Positions 9,068 through 17,026 of a stretch of 64,000 nt of DNA are shown here, in pieces; the first letter of the stretch is position 1, and the number at the start of each line of letters is the position of its first letter. Below the pieces are notes generated by a model. That model saw nothing but the letters and a program-made list of their open reading frames with translations, was not told the DNA's origin and ran no database searches. The DNA is taken from positions 186,001 through 250,000 of the forward strand of contig JAGATQ010000037.1 of NCBI GenBank assembly GCA_017621205.1, given 5' to 3'. The DNA is from Lachnospira sp. (GTDB lineage Bacteria; Bacillota; Clostridia; Lachnospirales; Lachnospiraceae). The position numbers and the translations under genes are program-made.

Positions 9068-10069
9068 ATGAAGGTGTATACAATATTTACCGGTGGTACG
9101 ATTGGGAGCAGAATAGATGAAAAGAAAGGGATAACTACAAAGCATAGTTCCCCATATAATTTGTTAAACCTCTATGAGGATAAATACCATAGCGGTATTG
9201 AGTTTGTTACAGAGGAACCATACTATATTTTGAGTGAAAACCTTTCTTCCATGCACATAAAAAAATTAGTTCAGAGTGTCCTGCGGGGATTAGAGGAGAA
9301 GGATATTGATGGCATTGTTATCACCCATGGCACAGATACGCTTCCCTATACTGCTGCACTGCTGGCGTATCTTTTTGGCAATGCCAGAATTCCCATTCTG
9401 CTTGTTTCCAGCGATTACCCATTAAGTGATGAGCGTGCGAATGGACTTTGCAACTTTCGGTATGCTTTGGAATTCATAAAAGGTGGTTATGGCAGTGGTG
9501 TTTTTGTATGTTACTGCAATCAGGGGGATTATCCGGTGATTCACAGGGGAACGAGGCTGCTTAAACATCTTCCATATTCTGCGGATGTGATAAGCGTCGC
9601 TGGTTCCTGGTATGGCCGATTTGAGAATAACAGGTATATTTCAAACCCCGGGTACAGGGTGCGGGAGAGAGAAAAAGCGATGTTTCAGCACGCGGAGGAG
9701 GTAAAACTTAAGAATGTTTCAGATGAAATCATGAGAATTACTCCATATGTGGGAATGCCCTATATAAAGCCTTCCAAGCATACGAAGGCGGTGCTGCACG
9801 AAAGCTTTCACTCTGGAACCATAGCTATAAGCGAGGGCTTAAAGACATTTATGGAAGAAGCGAACAGGCTTAACATACCAGTTTATCTTACGGGATTATC
9901 AGAAACAGAGACGGAGTATGAGACAGTTGGACAATACCGGACACTTGGTATTCGTCCGCTTAATGAAAGTGCACCGATTGCACAGTATTGTAAGCTTTGG
10001 CTGGCAGTCAGCAATGGGATAAATCCGGATGAAATAATGAACTGCTCTGTGGCGGAGGATTGGGTATGA
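9068..10069 (+). CDS. Type I-like L-asparaginase
   Basis: The 333-residue protein carries both asparaginase threonine motifs: TGGTIGS near residues 8-14 and HGTDT near residues 84-88. It would hydrolyse asparagine to aspartate and ammonia, and has no signal peptide, so it is cytoplasmic. An in-frame ATG exists at 9017, but gaggagggagaaatacgc directly precedes the ATG at 9068, which also begins the conserved MKVYTIFTGG. It is monocistronic, convergent with the Hpt gene. The C-terminal half is less typical of characterised enzymes, so substrate specificity is uncertain. Confidence 0.85.
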   Translation: MKVYTIFTGGTIGSRIDEKKGITTKHSSPYNLLNLYEDKYHSGIEFVTEEPYYILSENLSSMHIKKLVQSVLRGLEEKDIDGIVITHGTDTLPYTAALLAYLFGNARIPILLVSSDYPLSDERANGLCNFRYALEFIKGGYGSGVFVCYCNQGDYPVIHRGTRLLKHLPYSADVISVAGSWYGRFENNRYISNPGYRVREREKAMFQHAEEVKLKNVSDEIMRITPYVGMPYIKPSKHTKAVLHESFHSGTIAISEGLKTFMEEANRLNIPVYLTGLSETETEYETVGQYRTLGIRPLNESAPIAQYCKLWLAVSNGINPDEIMNCSVAEDWV

Positions 10070-10096
10070 GAAAAGCAAGGGCAGTGCCCCGCTGCC

Positions 10097-10471
10097 TTAT
10101 TGGCAGCTTGTCAGCACATCAATTAGAGAATGGTAGTTATTTTGCAATCGTTCTTTTGTGGAGTTGAGCGTCTCCCTGTCAACATCTGTAAAGTCTTCCT
10201 TGTGCCGTAAAAGTTCCGTGATTTCGGAGGCACATCCGGCAATCGGGTCAAGTCCCAGATTTGATGCTACTCCCTTCAAGGTGTGTGCTGCTTTGAAAGC
10301 TTCTTCTGCATTCTCTTCGGCTAAATATTTTTCAATGTTTGCAAAGCTCTGGTCATTCTGGAATTTATTAAGAAATTTAAGGTACAAATCCTCTTTGCCC
10401 ATAAAACGTAAGATTGTGTTGTCTACATCTGCACCTAATTCTTCTAATTTTGTCTTAAAATTTGTATCCAT
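10097..10471 (-). CDS. Stand-alone histidine phosphotransfer (Hpt) domain protein
   Basis: This 124-residue helical protein is essentially one Hpt domain with the phospho-accepting motif HTLKG at H63. Such proteins shuttle phosphate between receiver domains in phosphorelays. The ATG follows ggaggtaatcc. No hybrid kinase is fused to it; the histidine kinase and two receiver/HD-GYP proteins starting 460 bp away on the opposite strand are the obvious candidate partners, which is an inference from position. Confidence 0.88.
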   Translation of the reverse strand: MDTNFKTKLEELGADVDNTILRFMGKEDLYLKFLNKFQNDQSFANIEKYLAEENAEEAFKAAHTLKGVASNLGLDPIAGCASEITELLRHKEDFTDVDRETLNSTKERLQNNYHSLIDVLTSCQ

Positions 10472-10510
10472 GGATTACCTCCTAATCAAATGCATAATAT
10501 AATGATGTTG

Positions 10511-10713
10511 GGGTCAAAAGGTATTTTGTTTGCCCCCAGCTAATGCCACGGATTGCTCCGTTGTTTCACAACTCCTGCAATCCTGCAAACATTCGAAATC
10601 CGCTAATTTGCTGCGTAAATTGCTCCTTTCTCATGTTTGGCGGGTTCCAAGCTCCAATGCCTTATCATGCAAGCATGAACGGCATATTGACCTTTTGACC
10701 CTGGCATCATATA
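10511..10713 (+). repeat. Interspersed structured repeat, copy B (longest copy)
   Basis: The element is bounded by perfect 12-bp terminal inverted repeats GGGTCAAAAGGT (10511-10522) and ACCTTTTGACCC (10690-10701). Inside are the shared blocks caatcctgcaaacattcgaa, tcctttctcatgtttggcgg and atgcc-tta-tcatgcaagcatga-ac-ggcat, the last forming a hairpin. Related copies occur at 3144, 21753 and 50791. It fills most of the 459-bp gap between the Hpt gene and the first HD-GYP response regulator. No coding capacity is evident. Confidence 0.7.
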
Positions 10714-10930
10714 ACTCGTAAATGTTTTTTAAATTATATGCGATTTTTCCATAATTGTCTAATACTTTTTTGGTAGTATTTTTTAGCAGTATAATTAGGA
10801 AAATTAAGCCTGTTTGTATTGACAATGCTGAAAATAAATGCTATCCTAAATAAGCTGAATTATAGCAAAAAATGTTACATATTGTTATAAGGGAACTGGA
10901 TTATACTATAGTAAGTTAATGGGTGATAGG
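10714..10930. other. AT-rich intergenic region upstream of the signalling block
   Basis: The region between repeat B and the first response regulator is strongly AT-rich and has no open reading frame of note. A possible -10 (TATACT or TATAGT around 10902-10912) lies just ahead of the gene, but no convincing -35 at 17 bp could be paired with it, and no FliA-type motif was seen. Confidence 0.4.
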
Positions 10931-12013
10931 ATGGAAAAAGAACGGATATTAATTGTAGATGATGAAGAAGTCAACAGAGCAATATTAGATGTCATGTTCC
11001 GGGAGAACTATGAGACTGTACAGGCGGTCAATGGTGAAAAGGCCATTGAGGAACTCGAAAAGAATTCGGATTTTGTTCTAGTGCTGCTTGATATCGTTAT
11101 GCCGGTAAAGGATGGATTTGAAGTACTGGAATACATGAAGCAGAAAGAACTGCTTAGCCATGTTCCGGTCATTTTGATTACCAGTGAGGCAATCCGGGAT
11201 AGCGAGGACAGGGCGTATGCCTATGAGGTTGCTGATGTAATTCACAAGCCATTTTATCCGGATATTGTAAAGAGAAGATCGCAGAATATTATCGAGCTGT
11301 ACCAGAATAAGATGAATATGGAGCGGCGTCTTAAGGAACAGGAAGAGGTTATTCTGGCTAAGGAGAAGAAGATACAGGAGGACAACGAATTTTTGATTGA
11401 TGCGTTGGGTTCCGTGGTGGAGTTTAGAAGCTCTGAAACGGGAGACCATATTCGCAGGATTAAGTATTTTACGAGAATCCTTTTGAAGTATCTGGCAAAG
11501 TATTTTCCTAAGTATGGAATTACCCAGACGCAGATTGATGAGATTGCCAGAGCAGCAGCATTACATGATGTTGGTAAGATTGCAATACCGGATGCTATTT
11601 TATTAAAGCCGGGTAAGCTAACCCCGGAAGAGTTTGAGATTATGAAGACTCATACGACGATAGGCTGTGAGATGTTGGAGAAGTTCAAGAGGGACGAAGG
11701 CAACGATTTTTACCAGTATTGTTATGAGATTTGCCGCCATCACCATGAGAGGTGGGATGGTAATGGATATCCCGACCGTCTGGTTGGCGATGAGATTCCG
11801 ATTAGTGCACAGGTGGTGTCTATTGTAGATGTTTATGATGCATTAATTAGTGTAAGGGTATATAAGGATTCTTATACGCATGCCAAGGCATACCAGATGA
11901 TTCAGGATGGAGAGTGTGGTCAGTTCCCACCTGATATACTAGAGTGTTTTCAACTCGCAAAAGAAGACTTCTATGATATGGTAGAGGTAAATAAAATTTT
12001 TAGTTTTGTGTAA
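10931..12013 (+). CDS. Response regulator with HD-GYP output domain
   Basis: This protein of 360 residues has an N-terminal receiver (acidic DDE near residue 10, phospho-acceptor D54 in VLLDIVMP, KPF loop) joined by a coiled linker (about 125-155) to an HD-GYP domain with intact ALHDVGKIAIPD and HHERWDGNGYPD. It is predicted to hydrolyse cyclic di-GMP under control of phosphorylation. An ATG 12 bp upstream (10919) is an alternative start; neither has a strong ribosome binding site. It opens the block that leads into the chemotaxis genes, and a hairpin terminator follows its stop. Confidence 0.88.
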   Translation: MEKERILIVDDEEVNRAILDVMFRENYETVQAVNGEKAIEELEKNSDFVLVLLDIVMPVKDGFEVLEYMKQKELLSHVPVILITSEAIRDSEDRAYAYEVADVIHKPFYPDIVKRRSQNIIELYQNKMNMERRLKEQEEVILAKEKKIQEDNEFLIDALGSVVEFRSSETGDHIRRIKYFTRILLKYLAKYFPKYGITQTQIDEIARAAALHDVGKIAIPDAILLKPGKLTPEEFEIMKTHTTIGCEMLEKFKRDEGNDFYQYCYEICRHHHERWDGNGYPDRLVGDEIPISAQVVSIVDVYDALISVRVYKDSYTHAKAYQMIQDGECGQFPPDILECFQLAKEDFYDMVEVNKIFSFV

Positions 12014-12017
12014 GCAA

Positions 12018-12067
12018 AAACAGGCAGCGAGTGGCATAGAATTCACTACAGGATACGCTGCCTGTTT
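12018..12067 (+). terminator. Hairpin after first HD-GYP regulator
   Basis: Perfect 12-bp arms aaacaggcagcg (12018-12029) and cgctgcctgttt (12056-12067) with a 26-base loop begin 4 bp after the stop codon. There is only a short T-run, so it may be a partial terminator or attenuator between the regulator and the histidine kinase. Confidence 0.55.
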
Positions 12068-12087
12068 ACTCAGTTATGGAGGAAGCT

Positions 12088-13566
12088 ATGGGTATGGACA
12101 ATGCAGGAATGTTCCCTGTTGAGAACACCTTGGAGATGTTTCTTTCTTTTGACAGGGCTGGAATAATTACATATGCTAACACTGCTGCCAGGGACAAACT
12201 GGAATATGGCACAGAATTATGCGGCAATTATATTAGCAGTATTTTCCCTAATGAGTTTAAAAAAACGGAGCAGGGATTTTCCACAGAGTATATATTTGAT
12301 AATCAGATACGGAATCTGACTGCATATCGAAAGAATCTTACCTGTTTTCCTGTTGAGGCGAGGATTGTCTGGGAGGAAGAACGGTCTGAATATGTATGCA
12401 TGGCATACGATATTCTGGAGAAGGAATTTCTGAATCAGGAGATGGAACGGGTGCAGCAGGAAGCCGAGCAGGCACTTAAGGTAAGGTCTGAATTTGTGGC
12501 GAATGTTACGCATGAGCTCAGAACTCCTGTCAATGGTATTTTAGGCAATATCATGGAACTGACACAGCAGGAGGAAGACGAGAAGAAGAAGAGGGCACTA
12601 CAGTTGATTGAACGCTGCTGTGGTGATATGAATAAACTGATTAATAACATTCTGGATTTTTCCAAGCTGGAAGCCGGAAAGTTTGTGCTAGAAACCCGTA
12701 GATTTGACTTTCGTAATATGATTGATTATGTGCGGGGCAACCATCAGAATAAGATAACAGAAAAAGGTTTGGATTTTTTTGTGACAGTATCACCAGAGGT
12801 GCCGGAATATATTGTGGGTGATGAGCTGAAGATTGTACAGATACTTAACAATCTGCTTTCCAATGCACAGAAATTTACACATGTCGGCAGAATCTCTCTT
12901 GAGATTATCAAGACCGCACAGATTAAAAACATGGTGGAATTATATTTCCTTGTAATGGATACCGGAATCGGTATTAAGAAGGAAGATTTCGATAAATTGT
13001 TTAAGAGCTTTTCTCAGGTCGATGCATCCATTTCGAGAAAGTATGGAGGAACAGGTCTGGGTCTTAATATTTCCAGACAATTTGTGGAGATGATGGGAGG
13101 AGCTATCAACGTAGAGAGTGAGGAAAACAGAGGTACCACCTTTACATTCTCTATATGGGTTACAGATGGTGATGCAGATACAGAAGAAGACAGCGTAGAA
13201 GAGCCATCTGTATATACAGGCAATGGTGAAGTGCCTGCAGCAGTTTTAGAATTACAACAGAAAAATGGTGCCGAGACGGAAGCCTTTCGAAAGTATGGTT
13301 CACCGGAGAACAGGGAATTGTTTGACAAGACATTGTCTAAGATGGTTCTTTGTATTGAGATGGAAAACTGGCAGAAGGCAGAGGACTTTATGGAGACATT
13401 AAAGCAATTGACAGAGGAAGCACCACGGGAGGTTACAAGATGTATTTTACGTCTTAAGATGGCGGTACAAAAGGCCAATTATGATAAGGCGATAAATGGA
13501 TTAGAGGAATTAAAAGCAATTATGGAGCATAAACCGGAAGAGGGGATGCAGACAGATGGGCTATGA
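12088..13566 (+). CDS. Cytoplasmic sensor histidine kinase
   Basis: The 492-residue kinase has a PAS-like N-terminal region (about 12-110), a HisKA dimerisation helix with H142 in THELRTPVNG, and a HATPase domain with intact N box (NNLLSNAQKF), G1 (DTGIGI) and G2 (GGTGLGL). No membrane segment is visible, so the signal is probably cytoplasmic. A helical C-terminal domain of about 90 residues has no recognised phospho-histidine. The start at 12088 is chosen for ggaggaagct just ahead; an ATG at 12076 lies upstream of that site. The stop overlaps the next response regulator by 11 bp, implying coupled translation. Confidence 0.88.
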   Translation: MGMDNAGMFPVENTLEMFLSFDRAGIITYANTAARDKLEYGTELCGNYISSIFPNEFKKTEQGFSTEYIFDNQIRNLTAYRKNLTCFPVEARIVWEEERSEYVCMAYDILEKEFLNQEMERVQQEAEQALKVRSEFVANVTHELRTPVNGILGNIMELTQQEEDEKKKRALQLIERCCGDMNKLINNILDFSKLEAGKFVLETRRFDFRNMIDYVRGNHQNKITEKGLDFFVTVSPEVPEYIVGDELKIVQILNNLLSNAQKFTHVGRISLEIIKTAQIKNMVELYFLVMDTGIGIKKEDFDKLFKSFSQVDASISRKYGGTGLGLNISRQFVEMMGGAINVESEENRGTTFTFSIWVTDGDADTEEDSVEEPSVYTGNGEVPAAVLELQQKNGAETEAFRKYGSPENRELFDKTLSKMVLCIEMENWQKAEDFMETLKQLTEEAPREVTRCILRLKMAVQKANYDKAINGLEELKAIMEHKPEEGMQTDGL

Positions 13567-14629
13567 AGATAAGCAAGTTTATGAAGCAGTCATTCTGATT
13601 GTTGATGATGTTGAGATTAACAGGGAGATATTGGGCGAAATAATCAATGAAATGGGTTGCAGGTCTGTGCTAGCCGAAAATGGAGTACAGGCATTGGAGC
13701 AATTTGAAAAGCACAAGCCGGATTTAGTTTTGACAGATGTTTCCATGCCAGCGATGGATGGACACGAGCTGTGCCGCATTTTGAAAAGCAATGCACAGAC
13801 AAGGGATATTCCAGTGATTTTTATTTCTGCATTTGGAGAGTCAGAGGATGTGGTAAAGGGATTTTCCTTGGGAGGTAATGATTATATTGTAAAGCCTTTC
13901 ATATCAGAAGTAGTGCAGGCAAGGGTGAAGCTTCACCTTTCCCTTCACGCTGCGACACAGAAGATTAGTGAAAATAACAGACGGCTTCAGGTATCCGTTA
14001 TGGAGCAGGTGAAGCAGATTGAGCAGGAACGTAAGAATGTTCTGTATGCTTTGGTCAATATGGCGGCAGAGAATTCGTTTTATAATACAGAACGTATCAA
14101 ACGCTTACAGCAAAATTGCAGGAAATTAACACAGAGTATGCAGTTTTCCCCACTGTTTGCGGATTGTATATCTGATAGTTATGTTGATACGATGGAGGTA
14201 GCCGCCCCCCTTTGTGATATTGGTAATATTGGAATACCAAGGTATGTACTACAAAAAGATACCATGCTTTCTGATGAGGAGAGGGAACTGGTACAAAGTC
14301 ATACGGAGATTGGTGCAAAGCTATTAAAGGATTTGTATGTAACAAGTGATTTTAATGATTTTATACAGATATCAATTGATGTAGCCAATCATCATCATGA
14401 GAATTGGGATGGAAGTGGGTATCCGGCACAATTGAAGGGAAAAGAGATTCCCTTAGCGGCACAGATTGTATCGATTGTCGATGTCTTTTGTGCTTTAACA
14501 GAAAAAAGATCTTATCGGGAGGCATATTCTAAAGAAGAAGCGTTACAGATTATGGATAAGGAATCTGGTGAAAAGTTTAATCCGGATATCTTTCAGATTT
14601 TTTGTAAGATAGCACGCCAGCTTTGTTAA
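13556..14629 (+). CDS. Response regulator with degenerate HD-GYP domain
   Basis: The 357-residue protein has an intact receiver (D61 in LTDVSMPAMDG, K in VKPF) followed by a coiled linker and an HD-GYP fold. The GYP part (HHHENWDGSGYP) is kept, but the HD signature reads LCDIGNIGIP where active enzymes have LHDIGKI: the metal-binding histidine is cysteine and the lysine is asparagine. Catalysis is therefore doubtful and a binding or receptor role is possible. The gene overlaps the end of the kinase gene, so these two form a cognate pair. Confidence 0.88.
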   Translation: MGYEDKQVYEAVILIVDDVEINREILGEIINEMGCRSVLAENGVQALEQFEKHKPDLVLTDVSMPAMDGHELCRILKSNAQTRDIPVIFISAFGESEDVVKGFSLGGNDYIVKPFISEVVQARVKLHLSLHAATQKISENNRRLQVSVMEQVKQIEQERKNVLYALVNMAAENSFYNTERIKRLQQNCRKLTQSMQFSPLFADCISDSYVDTMEVAAPLCDIGNIGIPRYVLQKDTMLSDEERELVQSHTEIGAKLLKDLYVTSDFNDFIQISIDVANHHHENWDGSGYPAQLKGKEIPLAAQIVSIVDVFCALTEKRSYREAYSKEEALQIMDKESGEKFNPDIFQIFCKIARQLC

Positions 14630-14739
14630 TTTTTAGCGCATTTCATAAACAAACTTAATATATAAGCTTGTATAGGGCTGGTGCTTATCTAAAATACATT
14701 AAACATAAAACAATATTATAAGCAAAAGGAGTAAGGAAA

Positions 14740-15552
14740 ATGATAACAGACGAGGAATTTTTGAGAATTGTTACATTTCTAAAACAGCGTTATGGTATTG
14801 ACATGAGCCAAAAAAAGGTTATTATGAATGGTAGGCTGGAGAATTACCTTAAGGCTGGTGGTTGGAGTAGCTTTAATGACTACATGAATGATGTGGAGAG
14901 GGATAGCAGTGGGGAACTGGAAAAGACACTAGTGAATTATCTCACAACGAATCACACCTATTTTATGAGGGAGTTTGAACATTTTGACTTCTTTAAGAGG
15001 GTTGTACTTCCATGGATTCAGCGAAAGGAGCAGCGGTCGAAGGATATGCGTATCTGGTGTGGTGCTTCCTCTACCGGAGAAGAGCCATATATGATTGCGA
15101 TGGTGATAAGAGATTTTTTAGGGTTAGAGCATGACAGATGGGATGCAAGACTTCTCGCGACGGACGTCTCGACACAGGCATTAAGCCATGCGATGGCGGG
15201 AGTATATGACGAAGAACATCTGAAGAATATACCAGATAACTGGAAGCGCCATTTTTTCCATAAGGAAGCAGATGGTACATATAAAGTGGTACAGGATTTA
15301 AAGCAGCAGGTAATATTCAGAAAGTTCAATCTGATGGATCCGTTTCCGTTTAAGAAAAAGATGCATACAATTTTCTTGCGAAATGTTATGATATATTTTG
15401 ATGAACCAACGAAGCGGGAGCTAGTGCAAAAGGTGTATGATTTCCTGGAACCGGGGGGATATTTATTTATCGGTATGACGGAGACGCTTGACAGAAGCAG
15501 TACTCCTTTCCAGCTAGTGAAGCCTTCAATATTTAGAAAACAGGAGGGATAG
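14740..15552 (+). CDS. cheR: Chemotaxis protein methyltransferase CheR
   Basis: The 270-residue protein transfers methyl groups from S-adenosylmethionine to chemoreceptor glutamates. It has the helical N-terminal domain and the SAM-binding motif WCGASSTGEEPY near residue 105-116, followed by the FRKFNLMDPFPF and FLRNVMIYFD segments usual in CheR. An aggagtaaggaaa site precedes the ATG. The stop is 7 bp before cheB, and the whole run cheR-cheB-cheY-cheA-cheW-mcp is tightly spaced, so it is very likely one operon. Confidence 0.95.
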   Translation: MITDEEFLRIVTFLKQRYGIDMSQKKVIMNGRLENYLKAGGWSSFNDYMNDVERDSSGELEKTLVNYLTTNHTYFMREFEHFDFFKRVVLPWIQRKEQRSKDMRIWCGASSTGEEPYMIAMVIRDFLGLEHDRWDARLLATDVSTQALSHAMAGVYDEEHLKNIPDNWKRHFFHKEADGTYKVVQDLKQQVIFRKFNLMDPFPFKKKMHTIFLRNVMIYFDEPTKRELVQKVYDFLEPGGYLFIGMTETLDRSSTPFQLVKPSIFRKQEG

Positions 15553-15559
15553 GTTAATT

Positions 15560-16588
15560 ATGAGACCAATTAGAGTTTTGGTAGTGGAAGATTCTATGGT
15601 ATTCCGGGAACTGCTTGTTCGTATTCTGGATAAAGACCCGGGTATTCAGGTAGTGGCTACAGCGAAAGACCCATTTGAAGCAAGAGATGCCATTATTAAA
15701 TATCAGCCCGATGTTATGACATTGGATGTAGAGCTTCCCAGGATGAATGGAATTGAATTCTTAAGAAAGCTGATGCCGCAGTATCCGCTTCCTGTAGTAG
15801 TAATCAGTTCTCTTTCAGACAAGGTATTTGATGCGATGAATGCTGGTGCTGTGGATTTTGTGGCAAAGCCTACGGTAACAGATAGAAAGCAGTTAGAAAG
15901 CTTTGTCCAGAATGAGCTGTTGGTGAAGATTAAGATTGCTTCGACTGCAAAGATAAGTAATATAAAGAGAAAGCTAGTGAATCAGGAAGCACATAGCTTT
16001 TCTTCATCAGGAAAGAATCTGGTAATCGCAATTGGGGCATCCACAGGAGGAACAGAAGCAATTTTTGCCGTATTGAAGGAATATGGTGCGGATTTGCCGG
16101 GGATTGTGATAGTACAGCATATGCCTGTGGGCTTTACAAAGATGTATGCCCAAAGACTGGATAACCAGTGCCGGGTAAGGGTAAAGGAGGCAGAAACCGG
16201 TGACAGGGTTCTGCCGGGAACTGCTTTGATTGCACCGGGAGGCGATAAACACATGCATCTCGTTAAGGTGAATGGAGCTTATCAGGTAGAGATTAAAGCC
16301 GGTCCGAAGGTGAACGGTCATTGCCCATCGGTGGATGTATTGTTTAATTCCGTTGCTAAGACAGCAGGAGCCAATGCACTGGGGATTATATTAACCGGTA
16401 TGGGTGGTGATGGTGCCAAGGGTCTTCTTGCTATGAGGCAGGCAGGGGCCAGAACCATTGGGCAGGATGAATCTACCTGTGTGGTTTATGGTATGCCGGC
16501 GGTAGCATACGAATTGGGTGCTGTGGAGTATCAGGAAAAGTTACAGGATATTGCTAAAAAGACATATTCTGTGCTAAATAGAATGTAA
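15560..16588 (+). CDS. cheB: Chemotaxis response regulator protein-glutamate methylesterase CheB
   Basis: The 342-residue protein combines a receiver (phospho-acceptor D56 in TLDVELP) and a methylesterase domain with catalytic serine in GASTGG, histidine in QHMPVGFT, and aspartate in GMGGDGAKG. It removes methyl groups added by CheR and so resets receptor sensitivity. Length and domain order are standard. It is placed between cheR and the cheY-like gene. Confidence 0.95.
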   Translation: MRPIRVLVVEDSMVFRELLVRILDKDPGIQVVATAKDPFEARDAIIKYQPDVMTLDVELPRMNGIEFLRKLMPQYPLPVVVISSLSDKVFDAMNAGAVDFVAKPTVTDRKQLESFVQNELLVKIKIASTAKISNIKRKLVNQEAHSFSSSGKNLVIAIGASTGGTEAIFAVLKEYGADLPGIVIVQHMPVGFTKMYAQRLDNQCRVRVKEAETGDRVLPGTALIAPGGDKHMHLVKVNGAYQVEIKAGPKVNGHCPSVDVLFNSVAKTAGANALGIILTGMGGDGAKGLLAMRQAGARTIGQDESTCVVYGMPAVAYELGAVEYQEKLQDIAKKTYSVLNRM

Positions 16589-16600
16589 AGGAGTGAGGGT

Positions 16601-16993
16601 ATGAAGATTTTATTAGCTGAGGACGATTACGCAACAAGAAAATTCATGGTAGGATTCTTGTCTAAGTATGGCGAATGCGATGTAACCGTGGATGGAATGG
16701 AGGCTGTGGATGCATTTTTAATGGCATTGGAGGACAATGAGCCATACGATTTGGTGTGTCTTGATATTATGATGCCGGTTATGGATGGGTATCAGGCGTT
16801 GATGGGAATCCGCAATCTTGAAAAGCAGAATAATATTCCAAAAGAAAAGGAAGTCAAGGTCATTATGACGACTGCATTGAATGAAGAGCAGAATGTAAAA
16901 ATGGCATTTGAATTAGGATGTACAATTTATTCTGGGAAGCCGATTGATCAGAACAGATTTGAGCAAGCAATGAAGAAGCTGAATCTGATATGA
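16601..16993 (+). CDS. CheY-like single-domain response regulator
   Basis: This 130-residue protein is a receiver domain only, with the acidic pair at residues 8-9, phospho-acceptor D55 (VCLDIMMPVMDG), T in MTTAL, and K in SGKPID. Its position between cheB and cheA suggests it is the diffusible output of this chemosensory system. The insertion around residues 41-48 and the longer helix 4 region differ from flagellar CheY, so the target could be something other than the flagellar switch. Confidence 0.88.
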   Translation: MKILLAEDDYATRKFMVGFLSKYGECDVTVDGMEAVDAFLMALEDNEPYDLVCLDIMMPVMDGYQALMGIRNLEKQNNIPKEKEVKVIMTTALNEEQNVKMAFELGCTIYSGKPIDQNRFEQAMKKLNLI

Positions 16994-17026
16994 TAAATTT
17001 TAAAAAATTAAGGAAAGGAGAAGGAT

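Noticed and set aside
10530-10721. Short open frame in the gap before the first response regulator
   Set aside because: It is made of repeat sequence (copy B), lacks a ribosome binding site and has low-complexity composition.
13014-13478. 154-codon antisense frame within the histidine kinase gene
   Set aside because: The sense frame has intact kinase motifs and coupling to the next gene; the antisense frame has no family features or ribosome binding site.
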